The notes below the pieces were generated by a model, which did no database searches, was not told the DNA's origin, and saw nothing but the letters and a program-made list of their open reading frames with translations. A stretch of DNA of 64,000 nt, taken from positions 1,240,001 to 1,304,000 of the forward strand of contig NZ_CP150481.1 of the NCBI RefSeq assembly GCF_047922965.1. Reading direction: 5' to 3'. Positions within the stretch are counted from its first letter, which is position 1. The number at the start of each line of letters is the position of its first letter. This document shows, one piece after another, positions 16,673-26,003 of this stretch. The stretch is from Neptunicella plasticusilytica. GTDB taxonomy: Bacteria; Pseudomonadota; Gammaproteobacteria; Enterobacterales; Alteromonadaceae. A program made the position numbers and the translations under genes.

Positions 16673-18136
16673 CTAGGGGCTGAACAGCTGTTCAGTTTGG
16701 CTGTATAACTGACGAAATGTATTTCTGCGTTGCTGATAATAATCTGCCAGTTGCGGGTTAGGTTGATGTGACTCAACCAGTTTGGGAATAGGGCATATAT
16801 CTGCTATTGATGTACCAGGATTCATCGCTAGCTGGGCTAATCTCGCCGCGCCCAATGCCGGTCCGACTTCGCCGCCTTGTCGGTAGCTGACCGGCTTTCC
16901 TAATACATCAGCTAACAACTGACGCCAATATGCATTGCGTGCTCCGCCACCGATTAAACTAATATCATCCGGTTGCATTCCTGCTGCATGCAGCGCATCC
17001 ATACCATCCGCCAAGGCCATTGAAACACCTTGCAGTACAGCCTGTCCCAGCAGGGTTTTATTGGTGGCCGAGGTCATACCAAAAAAACTGGCGGTAGCGT
17101 TGGGGTTATTGTGTGGTGTACGCTCTCCGGTTAAATAGGGCAGGAAATAGGGCACCGAAGGATCATCAATGCGAGTGTTAAGCTCAACATCGGCCAATAA
17201 TGTTCCGACATCGCTAATACCGCTGTTATTGGCAAACCAGTCCAGACAACTGGCGGCACTGAGCATAACCGACATTAAATGCCAACTGTTGGGCAAGGCA
17301 TGACAAAAGCTGTGTACAGCGGACTCGGGGTTACTTTTATAACCCTCGCTTACCGCAAAATAGACACCGGAAGTGCCTAGCGATAACATCGCCTGGCCGG
17401 GATTGACGATCCCCACTCCGACGGCTCCAGCTGCGTTATCACCGCCACCTGCGACCACTGCAACTTTTTGCATGCCCCACTTTTGTGCCAGTTCCGGCAG
17501 CAAATAGCCAGTGATTTCAGAGCCTTCATATAGCGACGGCATCTGCTCATTGGTTAATCCTGTCGCGGCCAGCATTTCGCTGCTCCATTGGCGTTTGCCA
17601 ACGTCCAGCCAACTGGTGCCAGCCGAATCCGACATATCTGAAGCATAATCCCCGGTCAAACATAAACGTAAATAATCTTTTGGCAGCAATACCTTGCTGA
17701 TCTTATCGAAAATATCAGGTTCGTTTTGCTTGACCCATAGTAACTTTGGTGCAGTAAATCCGGGCATCACCAGGTTGCCGGTGATCTGCTTGGAGGTACG
17801 CACATCTGCTTCTATCTGCTGACACTGCTTTTCACTGCGGCCGTCATTCCACAGTATGGCGGGCCGCAATACCTTATCGCCGGCGTCCAGTAGTGTGGCA
17901 CCGTGCATTTGTCCGGCTAAGCCAATGGCTTTTACTGTTGATAGGTTTTGTTGTTGGCTAAGTTGATCGAGGCAGTTAACGGTGCCTTGCCACCAGTGCT
18001 GCGGATCCTGTTCGGACCACAGTGGTTTGGGAATACTTACATCCAGTTTACAAGTGGTGGTTGCCAAAATGTCGCCATTATCACTCATCAGAATGGTCTT
18101 AACGCCTGACGTACCTAAGTCAATGCCGATATACAT
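16673..18136 (-). CDS. xylB: Xylulokinase XylB
   Basis: A 487-residue FGGY-family sugar kinase. The start YIGIDLGTSGVKTIL holds the phosphate-binding loop, LAGQMHGATLLD is the xylulose-binding segment, and GGGARNAYWRQLLADVLG is the second FGGY signature. It phosphorylates D-xylulose to xylulose 5-phosphate for the pentose phosphate pathway. It diverges from xylR and precedes xylA. Confidence 0.97.
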   Translation of the reverse strand: MYIGIDLGTSGVKTILMSDNGDILATTTCKLDVSIPKPLWSEQDPQHWWQGTVNCLDQLSQQQNLSTVKAIGLAGQMHGATLLDAGDKVLRPAILWNDGRSEKQCQQIEADVRTSKQITGNLVMPGFTAPKLLWVKQNEPDIFDKISKVLLPKDYLRLCLTGDYASDMSDSAGTSWLDVGKRQWSSEMLAATGLTNEQMPSLYEGSEITGYLLPELAQKWGMQKVAVVAGGGDNAAGAVGVGIVNPGQAMLSLGTSGVYFAVSEGYKSNPESAVHSFCHALPNSWHLMSVMLSAASCLDWFANNSGISDVGTLLADVELNTRIDDPSVPYFLPYLTGERTPHNNPNATASFFGMTSATNKTLLGQAVLQGVSMALADGMDALHAAGMQPDDISLIGGGARNAYWRQLLADVLGKPVSYRQGGEVGPALGAARLAQLAMNPGTSIADICPIPKLVESHQPNPQLADYYQQRRNTFRQLYSQTEQLFSP

Positions 18137-18227
18137 GGCAAACTCCTAAAAAATAGTGGTAAACCTCAAAACCCTAATGCTTGATGCTAGGGGGCTTTGG
18201 AGCAATTACGAAATTTGATATAACTCT

Positions 18228-18242
18228 TGTGGATTATCCACA
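18228..18242. promoter_or_regulatory. Inverted repeat between xylB and xylR
   Basis: TGTGGATTATCCACA is a perfect 7-1-7 inverted repeat in the divergent xylB/xylR promoter region. Its right part TTATCCACA also equals the DnaA-box consensus. It may be an operator, but its form differs from the known direct-repeat sites of E. coli XylR. Confidence 0.35.
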
Positions 18243-18375
18243 GCGGCAGACATGATAAGTTTTGGTGTGCCAAAGTCTATACAAAAAAACATAAACATTA
18301 TTATGAAAATACGTTGAAATGTATTGAGATTAGTCACAGAATATTAACATTCGAATTCTTCGCATCGGTGACGAC

Positions 18376-19578
18376 ATGTTTGAGAAAAAACACAGCATTA
18401 CGCTTTTATTCAATGCCAGCAAAGTTTATGACCGCAAAGTTATCGAAGGAATTGGTAATTATTTACAAGCATCCAAGGCGGATTGGGATCTTTATCTGGA
18501 AGAAGATTTTATGGCTCGCCTTGAGCACCTGGACGACTGGGGCGGAGACGGTATTATTGCCGACTTCGATAACCCTGAAATTCAGGCCGCGTTATTAAAA
18601 ACCAAAGTTCCGGTGGTGGGGGTTGGTGGCTCCTACAGTAATGCCGACGATTATCCTGATGTGCCCTATGTGGCAACAGATAATCATGCACTGGTGAACG
18701 AGGCCTATCAGCATCTACGTCAAAAAGGTATCGAACGTTTTGCTTTTTATGGTGCGCCTATTGATGAATCCCAGCGCTGGGCTCAAGAGCGTGAAAATGC
18801 GATGGTCGATATTACTGCCGCTGAGGGGTACGAATGTCACGTTTATCGCGGTCATTCGGTACGTCCCGAGACCTGGCAGTACAGTATTCGGCGACTGGCA
18901 GACTGGTTGCAATCGTTACCCACACCTATAGGTATTGTTGCGGTAACGGATGCCAGAGCCCGCCATTTACTGCAGGTGTGCGATCATATTGGTGTGTTGA
19001 TCCCGGAAAAAATCTCTGTCATCGGCATTGATGACGATGATATCGCCCGATTCCTAAGCCGTGTCAGCCTCAGTTCGGTGACCCAAGGCTGTTTTGAAAT
19101 GGGCTTTCAGGCGGCCAAACAATTACATAAAATACTCAACGGTCGTAAAGGTACTCAAAAACCTATTCTGGTTCCGCCTGCTGGTGTGGCCGAGCGTCAG
19201 TCAACGGATTTTAAAGCCATTAAGGATCCGCATGTGATGCAAGCCATGCACTTTATCCGCCAGAATGCCTGCCGCGGTATCAAGGTCGATCAGGTGCTGG
19301 ACTATGTGGGGATATCCCGTTCCAATCTGGAGCACCGATTTAAAGAAGAACGCGGCCACAGTATTCATAATGAAATCCACAACGAGAAACTGAAAAAAGC
19401 CTGTAATTTACTCAAGCAGACTGACCAGCCGACGGCCAGTATAGCTAACATTTGCGGTTATCCTTCATTGCAGTATATGTATGCGGTATTTAAGAAGCAT
19501 TTTGATAAAACCCCTCGTGAATATCGTGACGAGTCCAAAGGGTATGACAGTGAAGAGGACGTTCGTGAAGCAGAATGA
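18376..19578 (+). CDS. xylR: Xylose operon regulator XylR (AraC family)
   Basis: A 400-residue protein in two parts: an N-terminal LacI/ribose-binding-like sugar-sensing domain (about residues 1-275, with the VGVGGSYSNADD and VIGIDDDDIARF segments) and a C-terminal AraC-type double helix-turn-helix (about 285-385). This is the arrangement of E. coli XylR (392 residues), an activator that responds to xylose. It diverges from xylB-xylA. The 3' end overlaps the next small gene. Confidence 0.95.
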   Translation: MFEKKHSITLLFNASKVYDRKVIEGIGNYLQASKADWDLYLEEDFMARLEHLDDWGGDGIIADFDNPEIQAALLKTKVPVVGVGGSYSNADDYPDVPYVATDNHALVNEAYQHLRQKGIERFAFYGAPIDESQRWAQERENAMVDITAAEGYECHVYRGHSVRPETWQYSIRRLADWLQSLPTPIGIVAVTDARARHLLQVCDHIGVLIPEKISVIGIDDDDIARFLSRVSLSSVTQGCFEMGFQAAKQLHKILNGRKGTQKPILVPPAGVAERQSTDFKAIKDPHVMQAMHFIRQNACRGIKVDQVLDYVGISRSNLEHRFKEERGHSIHNEIHNEKLKKACNLLKQTDQPTASIANICGYPSLQYMYAVFKKHFDKTPREYRDESKGYDSEEDVREAE

Positions 19579-19798
19579 ACAGTATCTTAAACCGGGGCGA
19601 TACCGTCATTATAAAGGTAATGATTATCAGGTGATTGACGTCGCCACTCATTCCGAGGATGGCAGTCTGCTGGTGGTTTATCGTCCATTATATGGCGAGG
19701 GCAAGTTGTGGGTCCGACCCTTGTCGATGTTTACCGAAATGGTCAATATAGATGGCCATGAGCACCCCCGGTTCGCTTATCTGGGTGATAAAGCGTAA
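19565..19798 (+). CDS. DUF1653 family protein
   Basis: A small basic protein (77 residues from the GTG at 19565; 84 from the ATG at 19544) with G-x-Y-R-H-Y-K-G-N-D-Y, VVYRPLYG and LWVRPLSMF, the DUF1653 pattern. GAAGAGGA at 19553 supports the GTG, but either start is possible. The start lies inside the xylR end, so it is probably coupled to xylR. The domain is SH3-like in appearance; its function is not known. Confidence 0.8.
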   Translation: MKQNEQYLKPGRYRHYKGNDYQVIDVATHSEDGSLLVVYRPLYGEGKLWVRPLSMFTEMVNIDGHEHPRFAYLGDKA

Positions 19799-19822
19799 TT
19801 TTTTATTCAGTGGACCGGATGA

Positions 19823-20212
19823 CTATTTCCGTTCAAGTTTAAAGCCTTGTTGTTTTAGCCAGTCAAGCGCATCAGCGTGATTGTTAAACATCTGCCAATG
19901 ATGATTGTCTGATTTCGGTTGGCTGGACGAGATTTGCGCCAACTTGGCCAGCCCCTCATCAAACACATAAGCCGAGTGGGTTAGTCCCAGAAGTTCGGCC
20001 GTAACCACCTGCTGGAACTCCGGTGTTCCCAGTACCCATGACAGAACGTCGATATGCATTGCCCAAGGCTTGCCGTGTAACCCCTGGGTGATGTGTTTAA
20101 TATCCCGCATAATGTTAATCGAGGCTTCCGCATTCCACTCGCCCTTGGCCACAACAAACAGGATGTTACCATTCAATTCCAATTCATAGTGACCATGTTG
20201 TTCAAATGTCAT
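19823..20212 (-). CDS. SpoIIAA/STAS-like protein
   Basis: A 129-residue soluble protein. The opening strand-turn pattern (ELELNGNILFVVAKGEWNAEA), the conserved W-A-M-H-I-D segment and the C-terminal A-L-D-W-L helix suggest the SpoIIAA-like/STAS fold found in many marine gammaproteobacteria. No Ser typical of the sporulation anti-anti-sigma switch is evident. It converges with the DUF1653 gene and diverges from the Fur-box region. Function unknown. Confidence 0.6.
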   Translation of the reverse strand: MTFEQHGHYELELNGNILFVVAKGEWNAEASINIMRDIKHITQGLHGKPWAMHIDVLSWVLGTPEFQQVVTAELLGLTHSAYVFDEGLAKLAQISSSQPKSDNHHWQMFNNHADALDWLKQQGFKLERK

Positions 20213-20323
20213 TTAGTCATCCCTCAAGATGTACTGGTCAGTGAATAAGAATAGATTTTAGCTTGGTAAATTCAATAAATTGTTATCACCTCACATATGT
20301 CCTGTATTGGTAATTATTGAAAA

Positions 20324-20338
20324 TGATAATAAATATCA
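20324..20338 (+). promoter_or_regulatory. Fur box
   Basis: TGATAAT-A-AATATCA matches the 7-1-7 Fur consensus TGATAATNATTATCA at all but one position. It is 103 bases upstream of the 179-residue membrane protein gene, consistent with iron control of that gene and the PepSY gene after it. Confidence 0.75.
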
Positions 20339-20347
20339 TTAACATGC

Positions 20348-20361
20348 ATGCGAGCTCGCAT
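20348..20361. promoter_or_regulatory. 14-bp perfect palindrome next to the Fur box
   Basis: ATGCGAGCTCGCAT is a perfect palindrome starting 10 bases after the Fur box. It may be a second operator; no known regulator is assigned. Confidence 0.35.
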
Positions 20362-20440
20362 TCGCATATGCAACGGTGCCAGGTTGAGTATTAAATTTCC
20401 ACGGCATTGATAATCCGTTGTTTAGAAGTAGGTGATATAA

Positions 20441-20980
20441 ATGTTTTTCTCTGTTGTCGGTGTTTTGTTTACGTTAGCTGGAATAGCTTGTCTGTATAAA
20501 AGTTGGAACAGCAAAATCAAATCGTCCGCGCAGGTTTGGACGGGATGGGGATCGCTAACCATCTCAGCCTGGTGCTGGATCCAGTCAAGCGGTGCAGAGT
20601 TTGGCTTGAGTTATGCCCTGATTAGCTTGTCGGTTGTCGCGTTGATTTTGATTGGCTGGAAAGCCGAAATTGCTGTTTCGCCCAAAGTGGCAATACAACC
20701 TGAACATGTCATTGTATATCGACCTGCGGCAATTCCACGTAATCTTTTGCTGTTTCTTCTCACTGTGCCGGTGGCGGGAATGGCAGCGATGATGATCACT
20801 ATGTTGCTCAACAGCCTATTACCCTTGAGTCGGGTCAATATGATGGTGTTATCCGTTTATCTGATGCCAGTCGTTTGGGGGCTTGCCGCTTACTGGGTTT
20901 GTGCTGACGATAAACTGGCGCGTCCCGCTTTGGGGCTTAGTGTTATGGGGGGACTTAGCGCCCTGTTTATTTATGTGTGA
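20441..20980 (+). CDS. Hypothetical membrane protein, iron-regulated
   Basis: A 179-residue protein with about five hydrophobic segments (near residues 2-18, 35-50, 55-73, 100-125, 132-175). It was not recognised as a named family. It starts at an ATG (MFFSVVGVLF), is 6 bases upstream of the PepSY gene, and follows a strong Fur-box match, so a role in iron or siderophore uptake is inferred. Such small membrane proteins often accompany PepSY reductase-like proteins in siderophore loci. Confidence 0.7.
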   Translation: MFFSVVGVLFTLAGIACLYKSWNSKIKSSAQVWTGWGSLTISAWCWIQSSGAEFGLSYALISLSVVALILIGWKAEIAVSPKVAIQPEHVIVYRPAAIPRNLLLFLLTVPVAGMAAMMITMLLNSLLPLSRVNMMVLSVYLMPVVWGLAAYWVCADDKLARPALGLSVMGGLSALFIYV

Positions 20981-20986
20981 ACCAAT

Positions 20987-22426
20987 ATGAACTTTACTCC
21001 TTCTCCTGCGCTGAATAAACAGTCGCTATCCGGTCATGCCTGGTTAGGACTGCTGACAGGGGCTTTGATGTATCTGGTGTGTTTATCTGGCGCACTGGCA
21101 GTTTACTATCCCGAGTTTGAACGTTGGGAACAACCTGATGTGGCTGAGTTCACCCATATTGAAGTGAGTAACGTGCAAAAAGCTTACGAAAATGTGCTAA
21201 ACCAGAACGTCGGTGAAACAGAACATTTGTTTCTGTTATTGCCCAGCGAAGAAATGCCCAGGGCTACTATCTCGTCGGATACGCGAGGCTGGTTTATCAA
21301 TCAGGATGGCAGTTTGGCAGGCAGTAAATCGCATCCCTGGAAGGATATGCTGGTCAATTTACATCTGTATCTGCATTTGCCCTTCAGCTTCGGCATGATC
21401 GTTGTCAGCATTTTAGGCGCACTGTTGTGCGGACTGATTATTTCCGGCTTTATGGCTCATCGGCCCATCTTTAAAGATGCGTTCAGTTTGCGGTTTAAAG
21501 GCCAATATCAACTCACGCAGGCGGATATTCATAATCGACTGAGTGTATGGGCGGCACCTTTTCATTTGATGATCGGTGTTACTGGAGCCTATTTTGGCTT
21601 GGCTGCCCTGTTTGGATTGTTATTTTCGCAGGCATTTTATAACGGCGATCAGGATGCGTTGATGGCCGATGTGTTTGGGGCCGAACCCGCGCTGCAGCAA
21701 CCTGTTCAACCGGCGGCCATAGACAAGGCACTCCTTCAGTTGGGGCAGATTGCGCCGCAAGCGACACCTTTTTATATCACCCTGGAAGATGTGGGTACGC
21801 CGAAACAATATATGATTATCGGTGCCCGCCATCCGCAACGCCTCATTTATGCAGAGCAGTATCGTTTCGACAGTGCCGGTAACTATATTGATAACGCCGG
21901 TTTTTCCGACGGAGATGCGGGCAAACAAGCGATATTTTCTGTGTATCGCCTGCATTTTGGCCATTTTGGCGGTCCTGCGGTGAAAGTACTTTATTTGTTG
22001 TTAGGGTTGGCACTAACGGTGATTTCGGTTAGCGGTGTTAATATCTGGCTGGCCAAACGTAAGGGACGTGATTTTCTGAATAACGCCTGGACGGGGATCG
22101 TATGGGGCACTCCGCTGGGATTGATTCTGTCAGCCTTAGTGAAATTGGTTACCGGTTTTTCACCTGTCGCTATATTCTGGACGACCGTCGTTTTTGCAAT
22201 TGCCTTTGCCCATTGGTTAAATGATGACAAACGTGGCGCACGTTATTTGCAAAAAGCCAGCGCGATAGCTTTGATTCTGTTGTTACTGGTTTATTATATT
22301 GTGTTTCAGCAAGCCGGTTTTAATTCGGCGGCATTGATGATCAACAGTGCACTATTGGTTACAGCGCTGATTTTGTTATGGATAGCCAAACCAAAAGTCA
22401 CTGACCACATGACCCGCGGCTCGTAA
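20987..22426 (+). CDS. PepSY-associated transmembrane protein
   Basis: A 479-residue inner-membrane protein: an N-terminal membrane segment (about residues 19-41), a periplasmic PepSY-like stretch, then W-K-D-M-L-V-N-L-H with L-H-L-P-F and a second conserved R-L-S-V-W-A-A-P-F-H, both typical of the iron-regulated PepSY_TM family. The C-terminal third has several further membrane segments. Related proteins reduce or process ferric siderophores in the periplasm. The Fur box upstream of its partner gene supports an iron role; the exact substrate is unknown. Confidence 0.88.
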   Translation: MNFTPSPALNKQSLSGHAWLGLLTGALMYLVCLSGALAVYYPEFERWEQPDVAEFTHIEVSNVQKAYENVLNQNVGETEHLFLLLPSEEMPRATISSDTRGWFINQDGSLAGSKSHPWKDMLVNLHLYLHLPFSFGMIVVSILGALLCGLIISGFMAHRPIFKDAFSLRFKGQYQLTQADIHNRLSVWAAPFHLMIGVTGAYFGLAALFGLLFSQAFYNGDQDALMADVFGAEPALQQPVQPAAIDKALLQLGQIAPQATPFYITLEDVGTPKQYMIIGARHPQRLIYAEQYRFDSAGNYIDNAGFSDGDAGKQAIFSVYRLHFGHFGGPAVKVLYLLLGLALTVISVSGVNIWLAKRKGRDFLNNAWTGIVWGTPLGLILSALVKLVTGFSPVAIFWTTVVFAIAFAHWLNDDKRGARYLQKASAIALILLLLVYYIVFQQAGFNSAALMINSALLVTALILLWIAKPKVTDHMTRGS

Positions 22427-22438
22427 AATCGCATTAAA

Positions 22439-22466
22439 AAGCCGGACTGATTGCTCAGCCCGGCTT
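22439..22466. terminator. Terminator between the PepSY gene and the Oar-like receptor gene
   Basis: AAGCCGG pairs with CCGGCTT and the inner CTGA with TCAG, flanked by AAAAA on one side and TTGTTT on the other. It sits between two convergent genes and probably works in both directions. Confidence 0.8.
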
Positions 22467-22487
22467 GTTTCATTTCATATAAACAGA

Positions 22488-25400
22488 TTAGAAGCGTGCT
22501 TCAAATCCCAGTCTGACCGAACGTGGTGCTGACCAGGAGTACGCTGCGCCATACCACTGGTTATACGTACCTTCACTACGACGTTGCTCGTAATGTTCGT
22601 TAGGCGAGGTGACTTCAATGTTGTTTAACACATTGAAGACATCCAGAGAGGCTTTCATATCCACACCTGATACCGTGAAGTTGTAGGCAACAGACACATC
22701 CACATTGAATATCCATGGAGTTCTGCCTGCAGAGCCACGAGGGGTGAAGTTATAGATTTTTTCTTCTACGTCACATGCGCCATTACCGTTGTTATCAGGG
22801 CATTGACCGGTGAAAATGTAGTAAGTATCACCATAGCTGCCGTAAACATCAGGATTGTCATCAGGATATCCCTGCCCGAAGGTTGATAGCGGACGGCCAC
22901 TGGTTAGACTGGAATTGAAGCCTAATGACCAGTCATCATTGATATCGTAGCTACCGAACAGTTTGAACACATGGCGGCGATCATTAGGTTGATAACCTTG
23001 TGCCCCATCCATCAGCGCAGGGAAGTCGAAGTCTTGTGTGACCCCCGCATCGGCCTGATCGATATCCGATTTTACCGCCCCCTCAAAATTACCGGTACTG
23101 CGTGACCAGGTATAGATAAAGTTCATTCTGAAATTATCGGTACGATAGTTTAGCTTGGTCTGGATCGCGGTATATTCATTGTTTGCTTCCGGTAAACCAA
23201 TTTGCTCTGCGGTGGTGGTGGTGCGAGAACCCGGATCAGCAATACCATCGGCCAAGTCAAAGGCGCTGTAATCTTCATTTGGATCATGTTCATCCAGGTT
23301 ATTACGTGGATCGCCTTCGCCGTAATAGTAGACACCATCTTTATATGCAGTGGCGTTTTTACCCGGGTTAACCATCAAGCAATAAGGATACGCATAGGCA
23401 CCACAATAGTCGTCCAGTGCACTGGTGACTTCACGATAAGTTGCGCTGATAGCGAAAGACAGCTCATCGTTGATCACTTGCTCATAACCGATGATTAACT
23501 CATCCCGAGCAAAAGGATCGGCCTCTTCGGTCTGGAAGATAGCTTTTTCCGGAATGGCCGGAATAGAGTTGATATTGGTTGAGGTCGCCTGATTACCGGT
23601 GATTGGTGTCGCTCCCGTTGGGGCCCCTGTAGTCGCGTCGGTACCGGTAAAGGTATAATAAGTAGTGGTATCACTAACACCCGATGCCGCCCGATAAATA
23701 GTATTGTTAGCAATAGGCAGGTAATAACGTCCCCAGGTACCATAAATTTTGGAAGCGCCGTCACCATTAATATCCCAGCTAAAGCCCAGGCGAGGCGCGA
23801 CATCGGTATCAAAATCAAACAGCAACTTGCCCGTGGTACCTTCCCCTTCGAACTTGTCTTTACGGAAACCGATGTTCAGTACCAGATTGTCCAGCAGCTG
23901 CCACTGGTCTTCGATATAGTAGGCAGTCAAATCAGAGCTGAAACCACCGCCACCCACAAAGATACGATCCGATACGTAGTTGATAGTAGCACCAGTATTA
24001 TTGGTAAACGGAATGCCCTGAATACTGGAGTTTGGTGCCAGGCTGCTGTAATCGTAGGTATGTCCGCCAACTGGGACGGTGACCCGGGTAGACTGACGTT
24101 CCTGTATATCCAGTCCCGCTTTTAAGGTATGGTCACCCCATACATATTCCAAATCGAGTCGATACTGGGTGTTTTTATCGAAGTTGTCACCGGTTGAACC
24201 ACCAGGTCCACATCCGGTAACCGGGTTAGGAATGCTGCGTGAATCTGATACGCCGGGGCAATCCAGGTTGCTGGGATCTGTTGCATATTGTGTTTCTATC
24301 TCACCCGCCATGGCGGATAACGATAAATCATCAGTCAGATAGCCGGTGTAGCTTAAACTTTGTGCTTCACCACCGCGTTTACGAATGTTAACCCCGATTT
24401 CATCGCCGATAACGCCAGTGTCTGGATTATAAGCATTGATCGTGTCAGTGGTATCGTTGCGGTTTGAATAGGCAAAATAGCTTAAACGATGATCTTCGCT
24501 GATATCCCAGTCAATTTTAGCCGCCCAGAACAGGTTGTCACCGCCGGAGGCTTCACGCACATGATATTCGGTATCCGCACGATAGAAGGCATTGCCGTTA
24601 TTTAAATCAGCGGCAAACTTGTCTTCGTTACTACGCGGATTAATCAACGCATAGATAAATAGCGTATCTTCAATAATTGGGCCGGCTGCTGACAGGGTAA
24701 AATCAAAAGCATCATTTTCGGTTACGCTGTCATCGCGAAAGACGTTGCCAGTGCCACCGTTACCACGGGATTTCAGACCTTTTTCTTGCAAGCTGGCAGG
24801 GCTCCAGGTTGCGGTAGCGGCAAACTCCCATTCATTGGTACCGCTTTTGGTAACCGCGTTAACCACACCACCGGTAGTCCGGCCAAACTGGGCGGAATAA
24901 CCACCGGTTTTTACCTGAAATTCTTTGTAGAATTCAAAGGGTACAGAACCACAGCCGAGTCCTTGACGGGTATCGGTGACTTCCAGTCCGTTAATATAAC
25001 AGGAGTTCTCCGCGATGGAGGCACCACCAAAGGACGCATTAGTCCCATCACCAAAACCCTGGTCACCTTGAATGGTGCCTGGCGCCAGTAATGAAACCGC
25101 GGTAATATTTCTGCCTACCGGCATTCTGTCCAGTTCTACTTCTCCTATGACCAAACCTGAATCGGTAGTGGACACGTCAATGGCAGATACTCTGGCACCG
25201 GTCACTTCGATGACTTCTGTGCCTGTATCGGTTAACAGATCGAAGTTGGCTGTCGCGTTGGAACCCAAAGATACGCGGATTTTGTCTTGTGCCACAACCC
25301 GCCCGTTTTTGCTGACTGTGATGTCGTATTCGCCAGTGGGCAGTTTAGCAAAACGGTATGCACCATCATCACCAACAGATATTTCACGGCTGTAGCCGGT

Positions 25401-25556
25401 TTTCGGATCTGCTGCGGTAACGGTGTATTGACTGTAGTCATTGGCGACAATAGAGCCAACAATATTTGACGTGGCATTGTCTGCCAGTACAGGTGCGGTA
25501 AGGCCTAGGGAAGCGGCAACAGCGAGCGCTGTGACACTTTTCTTAAATGTGTACAT
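22488..25556 (-). CDS. Oar-like TonB-dependent outer-membrane receptor
   Basis: A 1022-residue protein: signal peptide at residues 1-26, a carboxypeptidase-regulatory-like domain (about 27-115), then T-E-V-I-E-V-T-G, a plug domain (about 125-240) with Y-S-A-Q-F-G-R-T-T-G-G-V-V-N-A-V-T-K-S-G, and a long beta-barrel ending in aromatic Phe. This is the Oar/OmpA-related type of receptor common in Alteromonadales. The ligand is not evident; proteolysis products and glycans are possible. It diverges from a LytS/LytTR pair across 447 bases. Confidence 0.88.
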   Translation of the reverse strand: MYTFKKSVTALAVAASLGLTAPVLADNATSNIVGSIVANDYSQYTVTAADPKTGYSREISVGDDGAYRFAKLPTGEYDITVSKNGRVVAQDKIRVSLGSNATANFDLLTDTGTEVIEVTGARVSAIDVSTTDSGLVIGEVELDRMPVGRNITAVSLLAPGTIQGDQGFGDGTNASFGGASIAENSCYINGLEVTDTRQGLGCGSVPFEFYKEFQVKTGGYSAQFGRTTGGVVNAVTKSGTNEWEFAATATWSPASLQEKGLKSRGNGGTGNVFRDDSVTENDAFDFTLSAAGPIIEDTLFIYALINPRSNEDKFAADLNNGNAFYRADTEYHVREASGGDNLFWAAKIDWDISEDHRLSYFAYSNRNDTTDTINAYNPDTGVIGDEIGVNIRKRGGEAQSLSYTGYLTDDLSLSAMAGEIETQYATDPSNLDCPGVSDSRSIPNPVTGCGPGGSTGDNFDKNTQYRLDLEYVWGDHTLKAGLDIQERQSTRVTVPVGGHTYDYSSLAPNSSIQGIPFTNNTGATINYVSDRIFVGGGGFSSDLTAYYIEDQWQLLDNLVLNIGFRKDKFEGEGTTGKLLFDFDTDVAPRLGFSWDINGDGASKIYGTWGRYYLPIANNTIYRAASGVSDTTTYYTFTGTDATTGAPTGATPITGNQATSTNINSIPAIPEKAIFQTEEADPFARDELIIGYEQVINDELSFAISATYREVTSALDDYCGAYAYPYCLMVNPGKNATAYKDGVYYYGEGDPRNNLDEHDPNEDYSAFDLADGIADPGSRTTTTAEQIGLPEANNEYTAIQTKLNYRTDNFRMNFIYTWSRSTGNFEGAVKSDIDQADAGVTQDFDFPALMDGAQGYQPNDRRHVFKLFGSYDINDDWSLGFNSSLTSGRPLSTFGQGYPDDNPDVYGSYGDTYYIFTGQCPDNNGNGACDVEEKIYNFTPRGSAGRTPWIFNVDVSVAYNFTVSGVDMKASLDVFNVLNNIEVTSPNEHYEQRRSEGTYNQWYGAAYSWSAPRSVRLGFEARF

Positions 25557-26003
25557 ATGGTGTCTCCCGAGCTCAATAGAATCATCTGGCTCTATCGGGC
25601 TTTGTATTAGTTTTTGCCCATACTTAAAGCAGTGGGTACATCAAAATACTGACGCAGGTAACCTGTCCAGTTTCGAATAATGCGGCCGCTACTTTTATAT
25701 GGATCCTTGTTTGTTTTGTGGATAATGCTTTGTTATCCAGTGCCAAATTATGCTTCGGGCATGACAAGCTCCATCGGCAATACGTGGGATAGGGGTTTAG
25801 TGTGGTAAATGGCGGGCATGTCAGGTTTAAACGGGGATGACCCATTTGAGAGCAGATTAATAAAGATACAGTTTTTGTGGGTGAAACTGTTTTATTGGTC
25901 TATAAATGGACTGTTTGACGGGATGAATCGGGGTAATATTTGCTTTGCGCTACTGGAATGTTAAATAATCGCCTAATGTCGTTGATAAAATAGTCTATAT
26001 CTG
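25557..26003. other. Divergent 447-bp upstream region of the Oar-like receptor and the lytS-like kinase gene
   Basis: No convincing coding frame is seen here. It should hold the promoters of both neighbours and perhaps long untranslated leaders. A CAGTTT...AAACTG inverted repeat with a 9-base spacer lies at 25869-25889 and is a possible regulator site. The minus-strand frame at 25624-25845 has no family resemblance and is not called. Confidence 0.4.

Noticed and set aside
18234..18242. Perfect DnaA box as evidence of an origin
   Set aside because: A single box without a cluster, AT-rich unwinding region or dnaA/gidA neighbours does not support an origin.
25624..25845. 73-codon minus-strand frame upstream of the Oar-like receptor
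   Set aside because: No recognisable motif, and it lies in the expected promoter/leader region.
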